Positions 1 to 7,371 of a DNA stretch of 64,000 bases are shown piece by piece. The notes below the pieces were generated by a model. That model searched no databases, was not told where the DNA came from, and worked only from the letters and a program-made list of their open reading frames with translations. How positions within the stretch are numbered: position 1 is the first letter of the stretch; each line of letters starts with the position of its first letter. This DNA comes from Poriferisocius sp965200775 (GTDB lineage: Bacteria; Actinomycetota; Acidimicrobiia; Acidimicrobiales; Bin134), in contig OZ241383.1 of assembly GCA_965200775.1 (NCBI GenBank), forward strand, positions 2,232,001 to 2,296,000, given 5' to 3'. The translations under genes and the position numbers were made by a program.

Positions 1-711
1 CACCGCTTCCACCACGGCGGCACGCTGGTCCACCACGTCTCCCAACCGGTGGTCGGGAACCTCGATGCGGGCCAGCTCCCCGTAGTGACGCACCCGCACC
101 TCGTCGTAGCCCAGCGCTCGCAAACCTGCTTCGGCTTCCTCCACCGAGGCCAGCACCCCAAGCGTCACCTTCGTCCCGTACGGGATCCTCGAGGCCAAGC
201 AGGGAGCGGCCGGTTTGTCCCATGTCCGCAACCCCAGCCGCTTCGACCAGTCCCGCACATCGGCCTTGGAGAACCCCGCGTCCACCAGGGGGAACACCGC
301 ACCCCGCTCGGACGCTGCCTGCTGACCGGGGCGATGGTCGCCCAGGTCGTCGGTGTTCACCCCCAGAAGCACAGTTGATGATGTCGCCTGAGCCAGCGGC
401 CCTACTGCTTCCATCAACGCGTCCTTGCACCAGTAGCAGCGGTCGCCGCTGTTGGCCACGTAGGCGGCCTGTTCCATCTCCTCCGTGTGGACCTCACTCC
501 ACCGCAGCCCCCACTCCTCGGCCAGGCGAGCGCAGTCCCTGCGCTCGGCACCGGCCAACGACGGCGACACCGCAGTAACAGCATGGGCCCGCTCACCCAG
601 CACGTCGTGGGCGGTCCAGGCCAGAAACGAGGAGTCGGCCCCACCGCTGAACGCCACCACCACCCGGTTCAGCTCAGCCAGATCACCCCTAAGCCGATCC
701 CAGTCGCCCAC
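1..711 (-). CDS. larE: LarE-like ATP-dependent sacrificial sulfur transferase (3' end outside window)
   Basis: PP-loop ATPase of the LarE family, which adenylates nicotinic-acid-derived cofactor precursors and inserts sulfur to build the nickel-pincer cofactor of lactate racemase-type enzymes. I translated the minus strand from a GTG at 711; 237 codons are open and the gene runs off the window edge. The P-loop SGGADSS is at residues 22-28. A CYWCK motif is at 92-96. KPAAPCLASR places the family's sacrificial cysteine at Cys171, so this looks like the self-sacrificing (single-turnover) type rather than the iron-sulfur type. A GGGAG lies just before the GTG, so spacing is tight and the start is provisional. 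LarB and LarC partners are not visible. It is divergent from livH, with 126 bp between them. The family call is firm; the substrate enzyme is unknown. Confidence 0.88.
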   Translation of the reverse strand, partial: MGDWDRLRGDLAELNRVVVAFSGGADSSFLAWTAHDVLGERAHAVTAVSPSLAGAERRDCARLAEEWGLRWSEVHTEEMEQAAYVANSGDRCYWCKDALMEAVGPLAQATSSTVLLGVNTDDLGDHRPGQQAASERGAVFPLVDAGFSKADVRDWSKRLGLRTWDKPAAPCLASRIPYGTKVTLGVLASVEEAEAGLRALGYDEVRVRHYGELARIEVPDHRLGDVVDQRAAVVEAV

Positions 712-837
712 GCTCCCATTGTGGTCGCCCCACCACCGGCACCCCAAACAGGGCCATGGGACTGCGGCCGTTGGCGGGAGAGTCAGGGCCTAGTGCGATG
801 GTCATGGCAGGGAACTCTGCAGGGATAGGGTGAGGAG

Positions 838-2136
838 ATGCGGCGGGGCGTTTTGCGGGCCGGCCTGGCACTTGGCCTGATGCTCAGCCTGGCTCTCGGC
901 CTGGCGGCGACATGGGCCAATCCCGCCACCGCTCAGGAACAGGTTGAGGACCGTCTGCCCGCGGTGGAAGGCACCATCCGGTTCGGCTTCAACCAGTTCT
1001 TCGAGGGTGTGGAGATCGTGGTGGTCGGACCCGACGGCTCGGAAGTGGGACGGGCAGTCACCAGCGAAGAAGGCCGTTGGCGGGTGGCAGTGCCCGCTCC
1101 CGGCCAGTACGAGGTGACCATCAACCCCAGCACCCTGCCCGACGAAATGGCCCTGCGGGAGGGGCAGCAGTCCACGGTGACCACCACCGTGGGAGCCGAC
1201 ATCGCCCAAGCGGTGGTGTTCGCGGTGGGTGAGGCCCCCAAGGGGACACCGTTCGGCGAAAGAGCCGCCGAGACCGTGTTCAACGGCCTCAAGTTCGGCC
1301 TCATCATCGCCATGAGCGCCATCGGGCTCTCGCTCATCTACGGCACCACCGGCCTCATCAACTTCGCCCACGGCGAGCTGGTCACCTTCGGAGCGGTGAT
1401 CGCCTGGTACTTCAACAGCTCTTGGGGAGGCTTGAACCTGATCGTGGCGGCCGGGTTGAGCGTGGTGGTGTGCGGGATGTTGGGGGCCGGCCTGGAATCG
1501 GGCCTGTTCCGACCGCTGAGGAGCCGGCGGCTGGGCATCTTCCAGCTCGTGGTCATCACCATCGGCTTGTCGCTGCTGGGCCGCCAGCTCATCCATCTCT
1601 TCTTCGGGGCCGAACCCCGCCCCTACAGCGACTTCCAGGTGCAGGATCGCTGGCACTTCGGACCCTGGGCCATCACCCCCCGGGAACTCGGCACCGTGGC
1701 GATCATCAGCGTGGTGCTCATAGCGGTAAGCCTGATGCTGTTGCGGACCCGGTTCGGCAAGGCCACCCGGGCGGTGGCCGACAACGCCGACCTGGCCGCC
1801 GTGTCGGGCATCAACGTCAACCGGGTGGTGTTGATCGTGTGGGTGATGGGAGCGGCGCTGGCCGGGCTTGGGGGCGTGTTCCAAGGCCTCGACTCCGACA
1901 TAGATCCGTTCCTGGGGTTCCAGCTCCTGCTGCTGATCTTCGCAGGGGTGGAGCTGGGCGGCCTGGGCACTGCTTTCGGCGCCCTTACCGGATCCCTCAT
2001 CATCGGCATGTCCACCGAGGTCAGCACCTTGTGGATCTCGCCCGAACTCAAGTTCGTGGTGCCGTTGGCTGCCCTAATCCTGGTGCTGTTGCTGAGGCCC
2101 CAGGGCCTGTTCGGAACCAAGGCGAGGGTGGGTTAG
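838..2136 (+). CDS. livH: LivH-type branched-chain amino-acid ABC permease with N-terminal secreted domain
   Basis: Inner-membrane permease of a branched-chain amino-acid/amide (HAAT) ABC importer. The C-terminal part from about residue 148 is a standard LivH core, with the conserved GLINFAHGE segment near residue 172 and multiple hydrophobic helices. Residues 1-32 look like a cleavable signal peptide ending near ATAQ. Residues about 43-131 form a beta-rich domain (VEGTIRF, EGRWRVAVPAPGQYEVTI) resembling carboxypeptidase-regulatory or Ig-like domains. The protein is 432 aa against roughly 290-310 aa for ordinary LivH. A GGTGAGGAG lies directly before the ATG. It is first gene of livHMGF and ends with TAG, showing that amber is an ordinary stop here. 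Substrate is inferred from family only. Confidence 0.9.
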   Translation: MRRGVLRAGLALGLMLSLALGLAATWANPATAQEQVEDRLPAVEGTIRFGFNQFFEGVEIVVVGPDGSEVGRAVTSEEGRWRVAVPAPGQYEVTINPSTLPDEMALREGQQSTVTTTVGADIAQAVVFAVGEAPKGTPFGERAAETVFNGLKFGLIIAMSAIGLSLIYGTTGLINFAHGELVTFGAVIAWYFNSSWGGLNLIVAAGLSVVVCGMLGAGLESGLFRPLRSRRLGIFQLVVITIGLSLLGRQLIHLFFGAEPRPYSDFQVQDRWHFGPWAITPRELGTVAIISVVLIAVSLMLLRTRFGKATRAVADNADLAAVSGINVNRVVLIVWVMGAALAGLGGVFQGLDSDIDPFLGFQLLLLIFAGVELGGLGTAFGALTGSLIIGMSTEVSTLWISPELKFVVPLAALILVLLLRPQGLFGTKARVG

Positions 2137-2186
2137 GTGTGGTCTGTGCGCAGAGCCGGGGAAACCCCATGAGACGGGCGGGGTAG

Positions 2187-3194
2187 ATGGAGTTCGACAT
2201 CATCTTTGGCAACGCGGCCCGAGCCGCTTTCGGACCCGAGGCGGTGATCCTGGCCCTGGCCGCCATCGGTCTCAACGTCCACTTCGGTTTCACCGGCCTG
2301 TTGAACTTCGGCCAGGTGGGGTTCCTGCTGCTCGGGGCCTACGGCACCAGCGTGTCGGTTGCCACTTTCGGCTGGTCGCTGTGGGCCGGGGTCTTCGTCG
2401 GCCTGGGCCTGGCCCTGGCACTGGCGCTAGTGCTGGGCATCCCCACCATGCGGCTCCACGCCGTGCTGTTCGCCATCGTGACCATCGCAGTGGCCGAGAT
2501 CATCCGCATACTCGTCGGCTCGACCGACGCAATCGGCCTCACCGGCGGGCCGCTCAGCGTGAGCTTCGACGCCGGTGCCTTCTTCGACCTCAACCCCTAC
2601 GCCGACGGCCCCCAGGACCGCTACGGCGTCGGCACCTTCGAGTTCACCGGCCAGCAGATGTGGGTCATCACCGTGGGCTGGGTGCTGGTGGCACTAATCA
2701 GCCTGGTGGTGTTCCTTATCATTCGCAGCCCGTGGGGCCGGGTGCTGAAGTCGATCCGGGAGGACGAGGACGCGGCCCGCAGCCTGGGCAAGAACGTGTT
2801 CTCCTACAAGATGCAGGCCCTTATGATCGGCGGGCTCATAGGCGCCATGGGTGGGGTAATCGACGCCATCAAAACCTCGGGGGCCGACCCAAACGGATTT
2901 CGGCCCCAGGTGACCTTCTTCGCCTACACCGCCCTGCTCTTGGGTGGGGCGGCCACCTACCTGGGGCCGGTGCTGGGGGCGGTGCTGTTCTGGTTCCTGC
3001 GGGAGTGGATCGAGTCGTTCCTGCGCCAGCTTGCCGCCGAGTCGTGGCTTCCCAACCCGGTGGCCGACTTCCTCGACGGCGCCGAGGGGATCATCAGCGT
3101 GACGACGGTCGGCTTGGCCCTGGTGCTACTCATGCTGTTCAGACCACAGGGGATCACCGGCAACCGAACCGAGATGCAGTTGGAGGCCCGTTGA
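2187..3194 (+). CDS. livM: LivM-type branched-chain amino-acid ABC permease
   Basis: Second membrane subunit of the HAAT-family importer, pairing with LivH in the inner membrane. The 335-residue protein has the LivM hallmarks: NVHFGFTGLLNFGQVGF near residue 30, the cytoplasmic loop SPWGRVLKSIREDEDAARSLGKN that contacts the ATPases, and a C-terminal FRPQGI motif. It contains about eight to ten hydrophobic helices. It starts 50 bp after livH and is followed within 2 bp by livG, so the genes are surely co-transcribed. The ribosome site before ATG 2187 is weak (GGGCGGGG). Length is normal for the family. Confidence 0.93.
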   Translation: MEFDIIFGNAARAAFGPEAVILALAAIGLNVHFGFTGLLNFGQVGFLLLGAYGTSVSVATFGWSLWAGVFVGLGLALALALVLGIPTMRLHAVLFAIVTIAVAEIIRILVGSTDAIGLTGGPLSVSFDAGAFFDLNPYADGPQDRYGVGTFEFTGQQMWVITVGWVLVALISLVVFLIIRSPWGRVLKSIREDEDAARSLGKNVFSYKMQALMIGGLIGAMGGVIDAIKTSGADPNGFRPQVTFFAYTALLLGGAATYLGPVLGAVLFWFLREWIESFLRQLAAESWLPNPVADFLDGAEGIISVTTVGLALVLLMLFRPQGITGNRTEMQLEAR

Positions 3195-3195
3195 C

Positions 3196-4110
3196 ATGGC
3201 TTCCGAAGACGTGACCCCCAAGGACATGACGGCCCAAGGCACTGCCCCCGAGGCCGCACCGGCGAGCTCGCCGGCCACCAACACGGAAATTGAGCCGATC
3301 CTGACCGTGCCGCCCGTGATCGGTGCGCCCAAACCGAACCCCATCCTGGTGGTGGACAACCTGACCAAAAGCTTCGGCGGCCTTCAAGCGGTGGACGTGG
3401 ATCACCTGGAGGTGGAACGGGGGGTGGTCACGTCCCTGATCGGGCCCAACGGAGCCGGCAAGACCACGCTGTTCAACCTCCTGACCGGTTTCGAGCAGGC
3501 CGACTCCGGCACCTGGAGCTTCAACAACGAGGCCATCACATCGTCATCCCCCGATCGGCTGGCTCGCAAGGGCATGATCCGCACCTTCCAGCTCACCAAG
3601 TCGCTGGCCAAGCTGACGGTGATCGACAACGTGTTGTTGGGCGTGCCCGACCAGGTGGGCGAGCGCCTGTGGGCCGCCCCCTTCCGCTCATGGTGGCGGG
3701 ACCAGGAACGGGCAAATACCACCAAGGCCGAGCAGCTCCTGGAGCGGTTCAACCTTGCCCACATGCGCGACGAGCCGGCCGGAACCCTGTCGGGAGGCCA
3801 GCGCAAGCTGCTGGAGGTGGCCCGGGCCCTAATGGCCGACCCGGTACTCATCATGCTTGACGAGCCCATGGCCGGGGTGAACCCCGCCCTGGCTCAGTCG
3901 TTGATGAACCACATCACCCTTTTGGCCTTCGAGGGATTGAGCGTGGTGTTCATCGAGCACGCCATGGATGTGGTCACCGGCATCAGCGACTGGGTGGTGG
4001 TACTGACCCAGGGCCGGATAATCGCGGAGGGACCCCCGTGGAAGGTGATCCACGACGATGATGTGATCGACGCCTACCTGGGCCGGCAGCGAGCGGAGGC
4101 AGCCCGATGA
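3196..4110 (+). CDS. livG: LivG-type ABC transporter ATP-binding protein
   Basis: Cytoplasmic ATPase that powers the LivHM importer together with LivF. It shows Walker A GPNGAGKTT at about residues 84-92, the ABC signature LSGGQRKLLEVARAL, Walker B VLIMLDEPMAG, and the H-loop FIEHAMD. The first 50 or so residues are an Ala/Thr/Pro-rich extension not usual for LivG, which raises the possibility of an internal start, although ATG 3196 sits in the expected place 1 bp after the livM stop. The end overlaps livF by ATGA, indicating translational coupling. Confidence 0.92.
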   Translation: MASEDVTPKDMTAQGTAPEAAPASSPATNTEIEPILTVPPVIGAPKPNPILVVDNLTKSFGGLQAVDVDHLEVERGVVTSLIGPNGAGKTTLFNLLTGFEQADSGTWSFNNEAITSSSPDRLARKGMIRTFQLTKSLAKLTVIDNVLLGVPDQVGERLWAAPFRSWWRDQERANTTKAEQLLERFNLAHMRDEPAGTLSGGQRKLLEVARALMADPVLIMLDEPMAGVNPALAQSLMNHITLLAFEGLSVVFIEHAMDVVTGISDWVVVLTQGRIIAEGPPWKVIHDDDVIDAYLGRQRAEAAR

Positions 4111-4874
4111 CCCCGGACGAGACCTGGCCAAACCAACCATCGGATACCGATCCGGTGCCTGATCCGTTGATGACCGCGGACAACCTCGTGGCCGGTTACC
4201 TGCCGGGGATCGACATCTTGACCGGGTGCTCCCTGGAGCTGCACCGGGGCGAGATCGTGGGAATCATCGGCCCCAACGGTGCGGGCAAGTCCACCATGTT
4301 GAAGGCGATATTCGGCCTAGTGGACATCCGGTCGGGCACCATCCGGCTGGGCGACCGGGACATCACCGGGCTGAGCCCCCACAAGCTGGTGGAACTGGGT
4401 ATCGGCTACGTGCCCCAGATCGACAACGTGTTCCCCCGGCTGTCCATCAGGGAGAACCTGGAGATGGGGGTGTTCCAGGCTCCCCACCGGTTCAAGGAGC
4501 GCTTCGAGGTGGTGGCCGAGCTGTTCCCGCTGCTGGCCGAACGTGGCGATCAGCGTGCCGACGGGCTGTCGGGCGGCCAGCGCCAGATGGTGGCCATCGG
4601 GCGGGCGTTGATGATGGACCCTCAGGTGGTGTTGCTGGACGAGCCCTCGGCCGGGCTGTCCCCGGCCTACCAGGATCAAGTGTTCGAGCGGATCACCCAG
4701 ATCACCGATCACGGTATCTCGCTGATCATCGTGGAGCAGAACGCGCGCCGCTGCCTCCAGATCTGCGACCGGGGCTACGTGCTCGATCACGGGTCCAACG
4801 CCTACACCGGCACCGAACTCCTCGAAGACCCGAAGGTGGTCACCCTCTACCTCGGTACCCTGGCCGGGGTGTAA
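4107..4874 (+). CDS. livF: LivF-type ABC transporter ATP-binding protein
   Basis: Second ATPase of the branched-chain amino-acid type importer. Walker A GPNGAGKST, the Q-loop region GYVPQIDNVF, the signature LSGGQRQMVAIGRALMM and Walker B VVLLDEPSAGLSP are all intact, and the H-loop histidine is replaced by Gln in IIVEQNARRCL, as is normal in LivF. The start ATG overlaps the livG stop (ATGA). About 25 residues precede the ABC fold. It is the last gene of the livHMGF operon; the matching binding protein is probably the LivK-like gene on the opposite strand at 5658. Confidence 0.93.
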   Translation: MTPDETWPNQPSDTDPVPDPLMTADNLVAGYLPGIDILTGCSLELHRGEIVGIIGPNGAGKSTMLKAIFGLVDIRSGTIRLGDRDITGLSPHKLVELGIGYVPQIDNVFPRLSIRENLEMGVFQAPHRFKERFEVVAELFPLLAERGDQRADGLSGGQRQMVAIGRALMMDPQVVLLDEPSAGLSPAYQDQVFERITQITDHGISLIIVEQNARRCLQICDRGYVLDHGSNAYTGTELLEDPKVVTLYLGTLAGV

Positions 4875-4876
4875 GG

Positions 4877-4892
4877 CCCCCAAATTTGGGGC
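4877..4892. terminator. Possible bidirectional terminator palindrome
   Basis: A perfect 14-bp palindrome, CCCCAAATTTGGGG (4878-4891), fills most of the 23 bp between the convergent stops of livF (TAA) and hemQ (TAG). There is no clear U tract and the AT centre would have to form the loop, so termination is only a guess from position. Confidence 0.3.
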
Positions 4893-4897
4893 GGGGG

Positions 4898-5596
4898 CTA
4901 GGCCGGCAGGCCTACCTGTTGGAGCACCGTGTCCACCGGAGCCACCATCCCGGTGTAGAACGGCCCGAACTCGGCGTAACGGGCCGAGGCTTCGTCGTAG
5001 CGCATGGTGTACACAACCTCTTTGAGGTCGTCTGGGTGTTGGCAGAACAGGGTGACCCCCCATTCGTAGTCGTCGATCCCAGTTGAGCCGGTGATCAGTT
5101 GAAGCACCCGGCCGGCGAACTTGCGGCCGGTAGCCCCGTGCTCGTACATCAGCTCCCGGCGACGCTCGAACGGCAGCTCGTACCAGTTCTGGTCGGGGTT
5201 GCGCCGCTTGGACATGGGGTAGAAGCACCACGCCGGCTTTCCTTCCGGGGGCAATCGGGGGTACAGCCGGGCCTGCCTGGTCTCTTCGGGAAGGCCGGCG
5301 GCGTATTCCGACAGCTCGGTGAGCGACACGTAGGAATCCACGATTTCCAATCCGGCCTGGTTCAGCCGGGTTTGAAGTTGGCGCAGCTTCCACAGGTCGG
5401 GGTGCAGGCCCATCACCGCGAGGTCCGCCTTGTGCCCGAGCACGGCCACGGTCACCACCTGGAGGTCGTGAGCAAGTGCGTCGGCCACAGCGGTTTCCAC
5501 CGCCCCGGCGTCGGTGCCGGGGCCGACCTTGGCGAACAGGTGAACAACGCCGATCCCGGTCGAGGGCTCAACCGGTGCAGTGGTCTCCCCGCTCAT
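4898..5596 (-). CDS. hemQ: Coproheme decarboxylase HemQ (chlorite dismutase family)
   Basis: Final enzyme of the coproporphyrin-dependent haem pathway of Gram-positive bacteria, decarboxylating coproheme III to haem b. The 232-residue protein has the family length. CFYPMSKRR contains the putative radical Tyr126 and Lys130, and LMYEHGATGRKF supplies the proximal haem ligand His153. ITGSTGIDDYEWGVTLF and YAEFGPFYTG are further HemQ signatures. No chlorite-dismutase distal arginine signature is evident, so HemQ is preferred over chlorite dismutase. It is the third gene of a likely DUF1330-LivK-HemQ transcription unit, 61 bp downstream of the binding protein. HemB at 18565 belongs to the same pathway. 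Confidence 0.92.
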   Translation of the reverse strand: MSGETTAPVEPSTGIGVVHLFAKVGPGTDAGAVETAVADALAHDLQVVTVAVLGHKADLAVMGLHPDLWKLRQLQTRLNQAGLEIVDSYVSLTELSEYAAGLPEETRQARLYPRLPPEGKPAWCFYPMSKRRNPDQNWYELPFERRRELMYEHGATGRKFAGRVLQLITGSTGIDDYEWGVTLFCQHPDDLKEVVYTMRYDEASARYAEFGPFYTGMVAPVDTVLQQVGLPA

Positions 5597-5657
5597 CGGC
5601 TCGACAGCCGGGATTGGCCGCCCACAAGCCGATCCAAACCGAACGAGGTCAGCACCG

Positions 5658-6929
5658 TCATTGGCCGGTGTCGATCTTCACCTGCCGGTTGTCGATCAAC
5701 ACCGTCTCGCCGCCGACCACATCCATGACGGCGTACGTCCCGACCGTGATGTCGCCCACCTCGTCGAGGTCGATGGGCCCCGAGACCCCGTCGTAGTCGA
5801 TGTTCTCCCCGGCGGCCATCAGGGTGGAGCACTCCAGGTAGTTGGAACACTGGACCCCGTTGCCTGTGACCTCCTGCACCACGGCAAGAATGTCGGGGCC
5901 ATCCACCGAACCGGCGGCCTCGGCGGCCAAGGCCAGCACCACCAGGCAGTCGTAGGCGTTGGCCCCGAATGCCACCTCCGAGCGTCCGTGTTCGGCCTTA
6001 AGGCGCTGGTTGAAGTCCTCGCTGCCGAAGGGGCTGATGACCCGGAAGCCGTCGAGGCTTTGGGGAGCAGCCGGGTCCACCAGCTCGGGAAGCGACGGGC
6101 TGAACAGCCCCGCCCCGCCGAACATGGCCGTTGTGGGGACGCCTTCCTCCAGAAGGCCGCGGATTATCTGCACTCCCTCGACGAACGAGATGAGAAGGAA
6201 TGTGTCCGACCCCGTGGCCAGAGCCGCTGTTACCACGTCGTGGTGGTTGGCGGCGTCGGGGGCGTAGGTGAGGGTGTCAACGGCTATGCCTAGGTCGGCT
6301 AGCCGCTTCTCCACCTGTTCGGCCAGCGAGGCCCCGTAGTCGTCAGCCCGCACGATGACGCCCACATGGGTGGCACCTGCCGAAGCCATCAGGTTGGCCA
6401 GGATGGGGGCCTCGGCCACAACACTGGGCGAGGTGCGGAAGTAGAAGTCGGCGTTGGCCTGGGTGGAGAACGACGCCGACGTGTTGGACGGCCCGCACTG
6501 GGGCACCTGGGCGTCGGACAGGATCTGGATGAACGATTGCGATACTCCCGAGGCCGCCGCGCCCAGGATCACGTGAGCCCCCTCGCCCAGCAGCCTGCTC
6601 ACCGTCTCCGGCGCCACGTCGGGGTCGGTGGCGGTGTCGCCGGTGAGCACCTTCACGTTGCCCCTAGCAGCCTGGATGTCCTCGAGGGCCAGATCCACGC
6701 CCGCGCCCATAGCCGGATACAGGTAGGCCAGCGCGCCGGTCTCCGGGAGCACCACGCCCACTACCAGCTCCACGTTGTCGGCCGGTTGGCCCGAGGTGGG
6801 AGCGGACGTGGCAGCGGTGTCGCCGCTGTCGCCCGAGCCACCGCCGCAGGCTGATGCCACCAGGGCGAGGGCAACGGCGAGCCCCACAAGGGAAGCGCCG
6901 GGCAGGTGTTTTCCGGACATCGAGATCAT
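5658..6929 (-). CDS. LivK-like periplasmic binding lipoprotein
   Basis: Extracytoplasmic solute-binding protein of the type I periplasmic-binding fold (LivK/Peripla_BP_6). The start is ATG 6929, chosen because GGAG sits six bases upstream. The signal peptide ends in a lipobox LVASAC with Cys28 as the lipid anchor, followed by a Gly/Ser/Thr-rich linker. The body begins VELVVGVVLPETGALAYL and continues with the two-lobe pattern (HVGVIVRADDYG; GANAYDCLVVLALAAEA). It most likely feeds livHMGF, which lies convergently beyond hemQ, but it is on the opposite strand and could be regulated separately. Length (423 aa) is normal. Confidence 0.88.
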   Translation of the reverse strand: MISMSGKHLPGASLVGLAVALALVASACGGGSGDSGDTAATSAPTSGQPADNVELVVGVVLPETGALAYLYPAMGAGVDLALEDIQAARGNVKVLTGDTATDPDVAPETVSRLLGEGAHVILGAAASGVSQSFIQILSDAQVPQCGPSNTSASFSTQANADFYFRTSPSVVAEAPILANLMASAGATHVGVIVRADDYGASLAEQVEKRLADLGIAVDTLTYAPDAANHHDVVTAALATGSDTFLLISFVEGVQIIRGLLEEGVPTTAMFGGAGLFSPSLPELVDPAAPQSLDGFRVISPFGSEDFNQRLKAEHGRSEVAFGANAYDCLVVLALAAEAAGSVDGPDILAVVQEVTGNGVQCSNYLECSTLMAAGENIDYDGVSGPIDLDEVGDITVGTYAVMDVVGGETVLIDNRQVKIDTGQ

Positions 6930-6946
6930 CCGGTCTCCAAAGCGAT

Positions 6947-7246
6947 CTAGTCGCCGAAACCGTTGACCAGCACAGCGAAGTGGCGGCTGGTGGCGTCTAG
7001 GCGCTTGCCCACCACAGCCCGGTAGGCATCGGATTCCCACACCTCGCGGGCCTTCTCCTTGGACTCGAACTTGATGACCACCGTTTGGTGGCCGGCGGTG
7101 TCGCCTTCGATCACCTCGGTCTCGGTGTCAAAGGCGACAAGTTCGGCGGATTCCCCCACGCCCAGAGCGCCCGCCGCGCCCTGCATGTACTCGCCGTACA
7201 GCTCGGGGTTGTCCACCTGGTAGTTCACGATGATGTATGCAGCCAT
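6947..7246 (-). CDS. DUF1330 family small protein
   Basis: A 99-residue protein of the DUF1330 family, dimeric alpha-beta barrel fold related to EthD/antibiotic-monooxygenase folds. Recognised by the start AAYIIVNYQVDNPELYGEYM and the later TVVIKFESKEKAREVWESDAYRAV, with the typical aromatic and charged positions. No enzymatic function is established for the family. Its stop is 17 bp before the LivK-like gene, so the two should be co-transcribed. A run of spaced CGAAG pentamers lies immediately upstream of its start. Confidence 0.85.
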   Translation of the reverse strand: MAAYIIVNYQVDNPELYGEYMQGAAGALGVGESAELVAFDTETEVIEGDTAGHQTVVIKFESKEKAREVWESDAYRAVVGKRLDATSRHFAVLVNGFGD

Positions 7247-7280
7247 AGGCCAACTTCTACCAGACCAAAGCTTCTTTCAA

Positions 7281-7371
7281 CGAAGTAACTCAACCCCTGA
7301 CGAAATGAAACCCGTCGAAGCTCATGAGGCGTCTGCCGAAGCCCAACGAAGCAGCTCAGCCTCTAACGAAG
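7281..7371. promoter_or_regulatory. Cluster of six spaced CGAA(G/A) pentamers upstream of the DUF1330 gene
   Basis: CGAAG occurs at 7281, 7316, 7337, 7347 and 7367, and CGAAA at 7301. The spacings of 20, 15, 21, 10 and 20 bp are close to whole or half helical turns. The block lies in the 109-bp gap before the DUF1330-livK-hemQ unit and is locally less GC-rich than its surroundings. A multi-site operator is possible; nothing else supports it. Confidence 0.3.

Noticed and set aside
802..1884. Long minus-strand open frame (360 codons) opposite livH
   Set aside because: It is the shadow of a high-GC gene: the translation is His/Gly/Gln-rich without any family motif, while the plus strand encodes a clear LivH.
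4898..5596. True chlorite dismutase instead of HemQ
   Set aside because: The YPMSKRR and GRKF motifs and presence of the haem pathway fit coproheme decarboxylase; there are no perchlorate-respiration genes.
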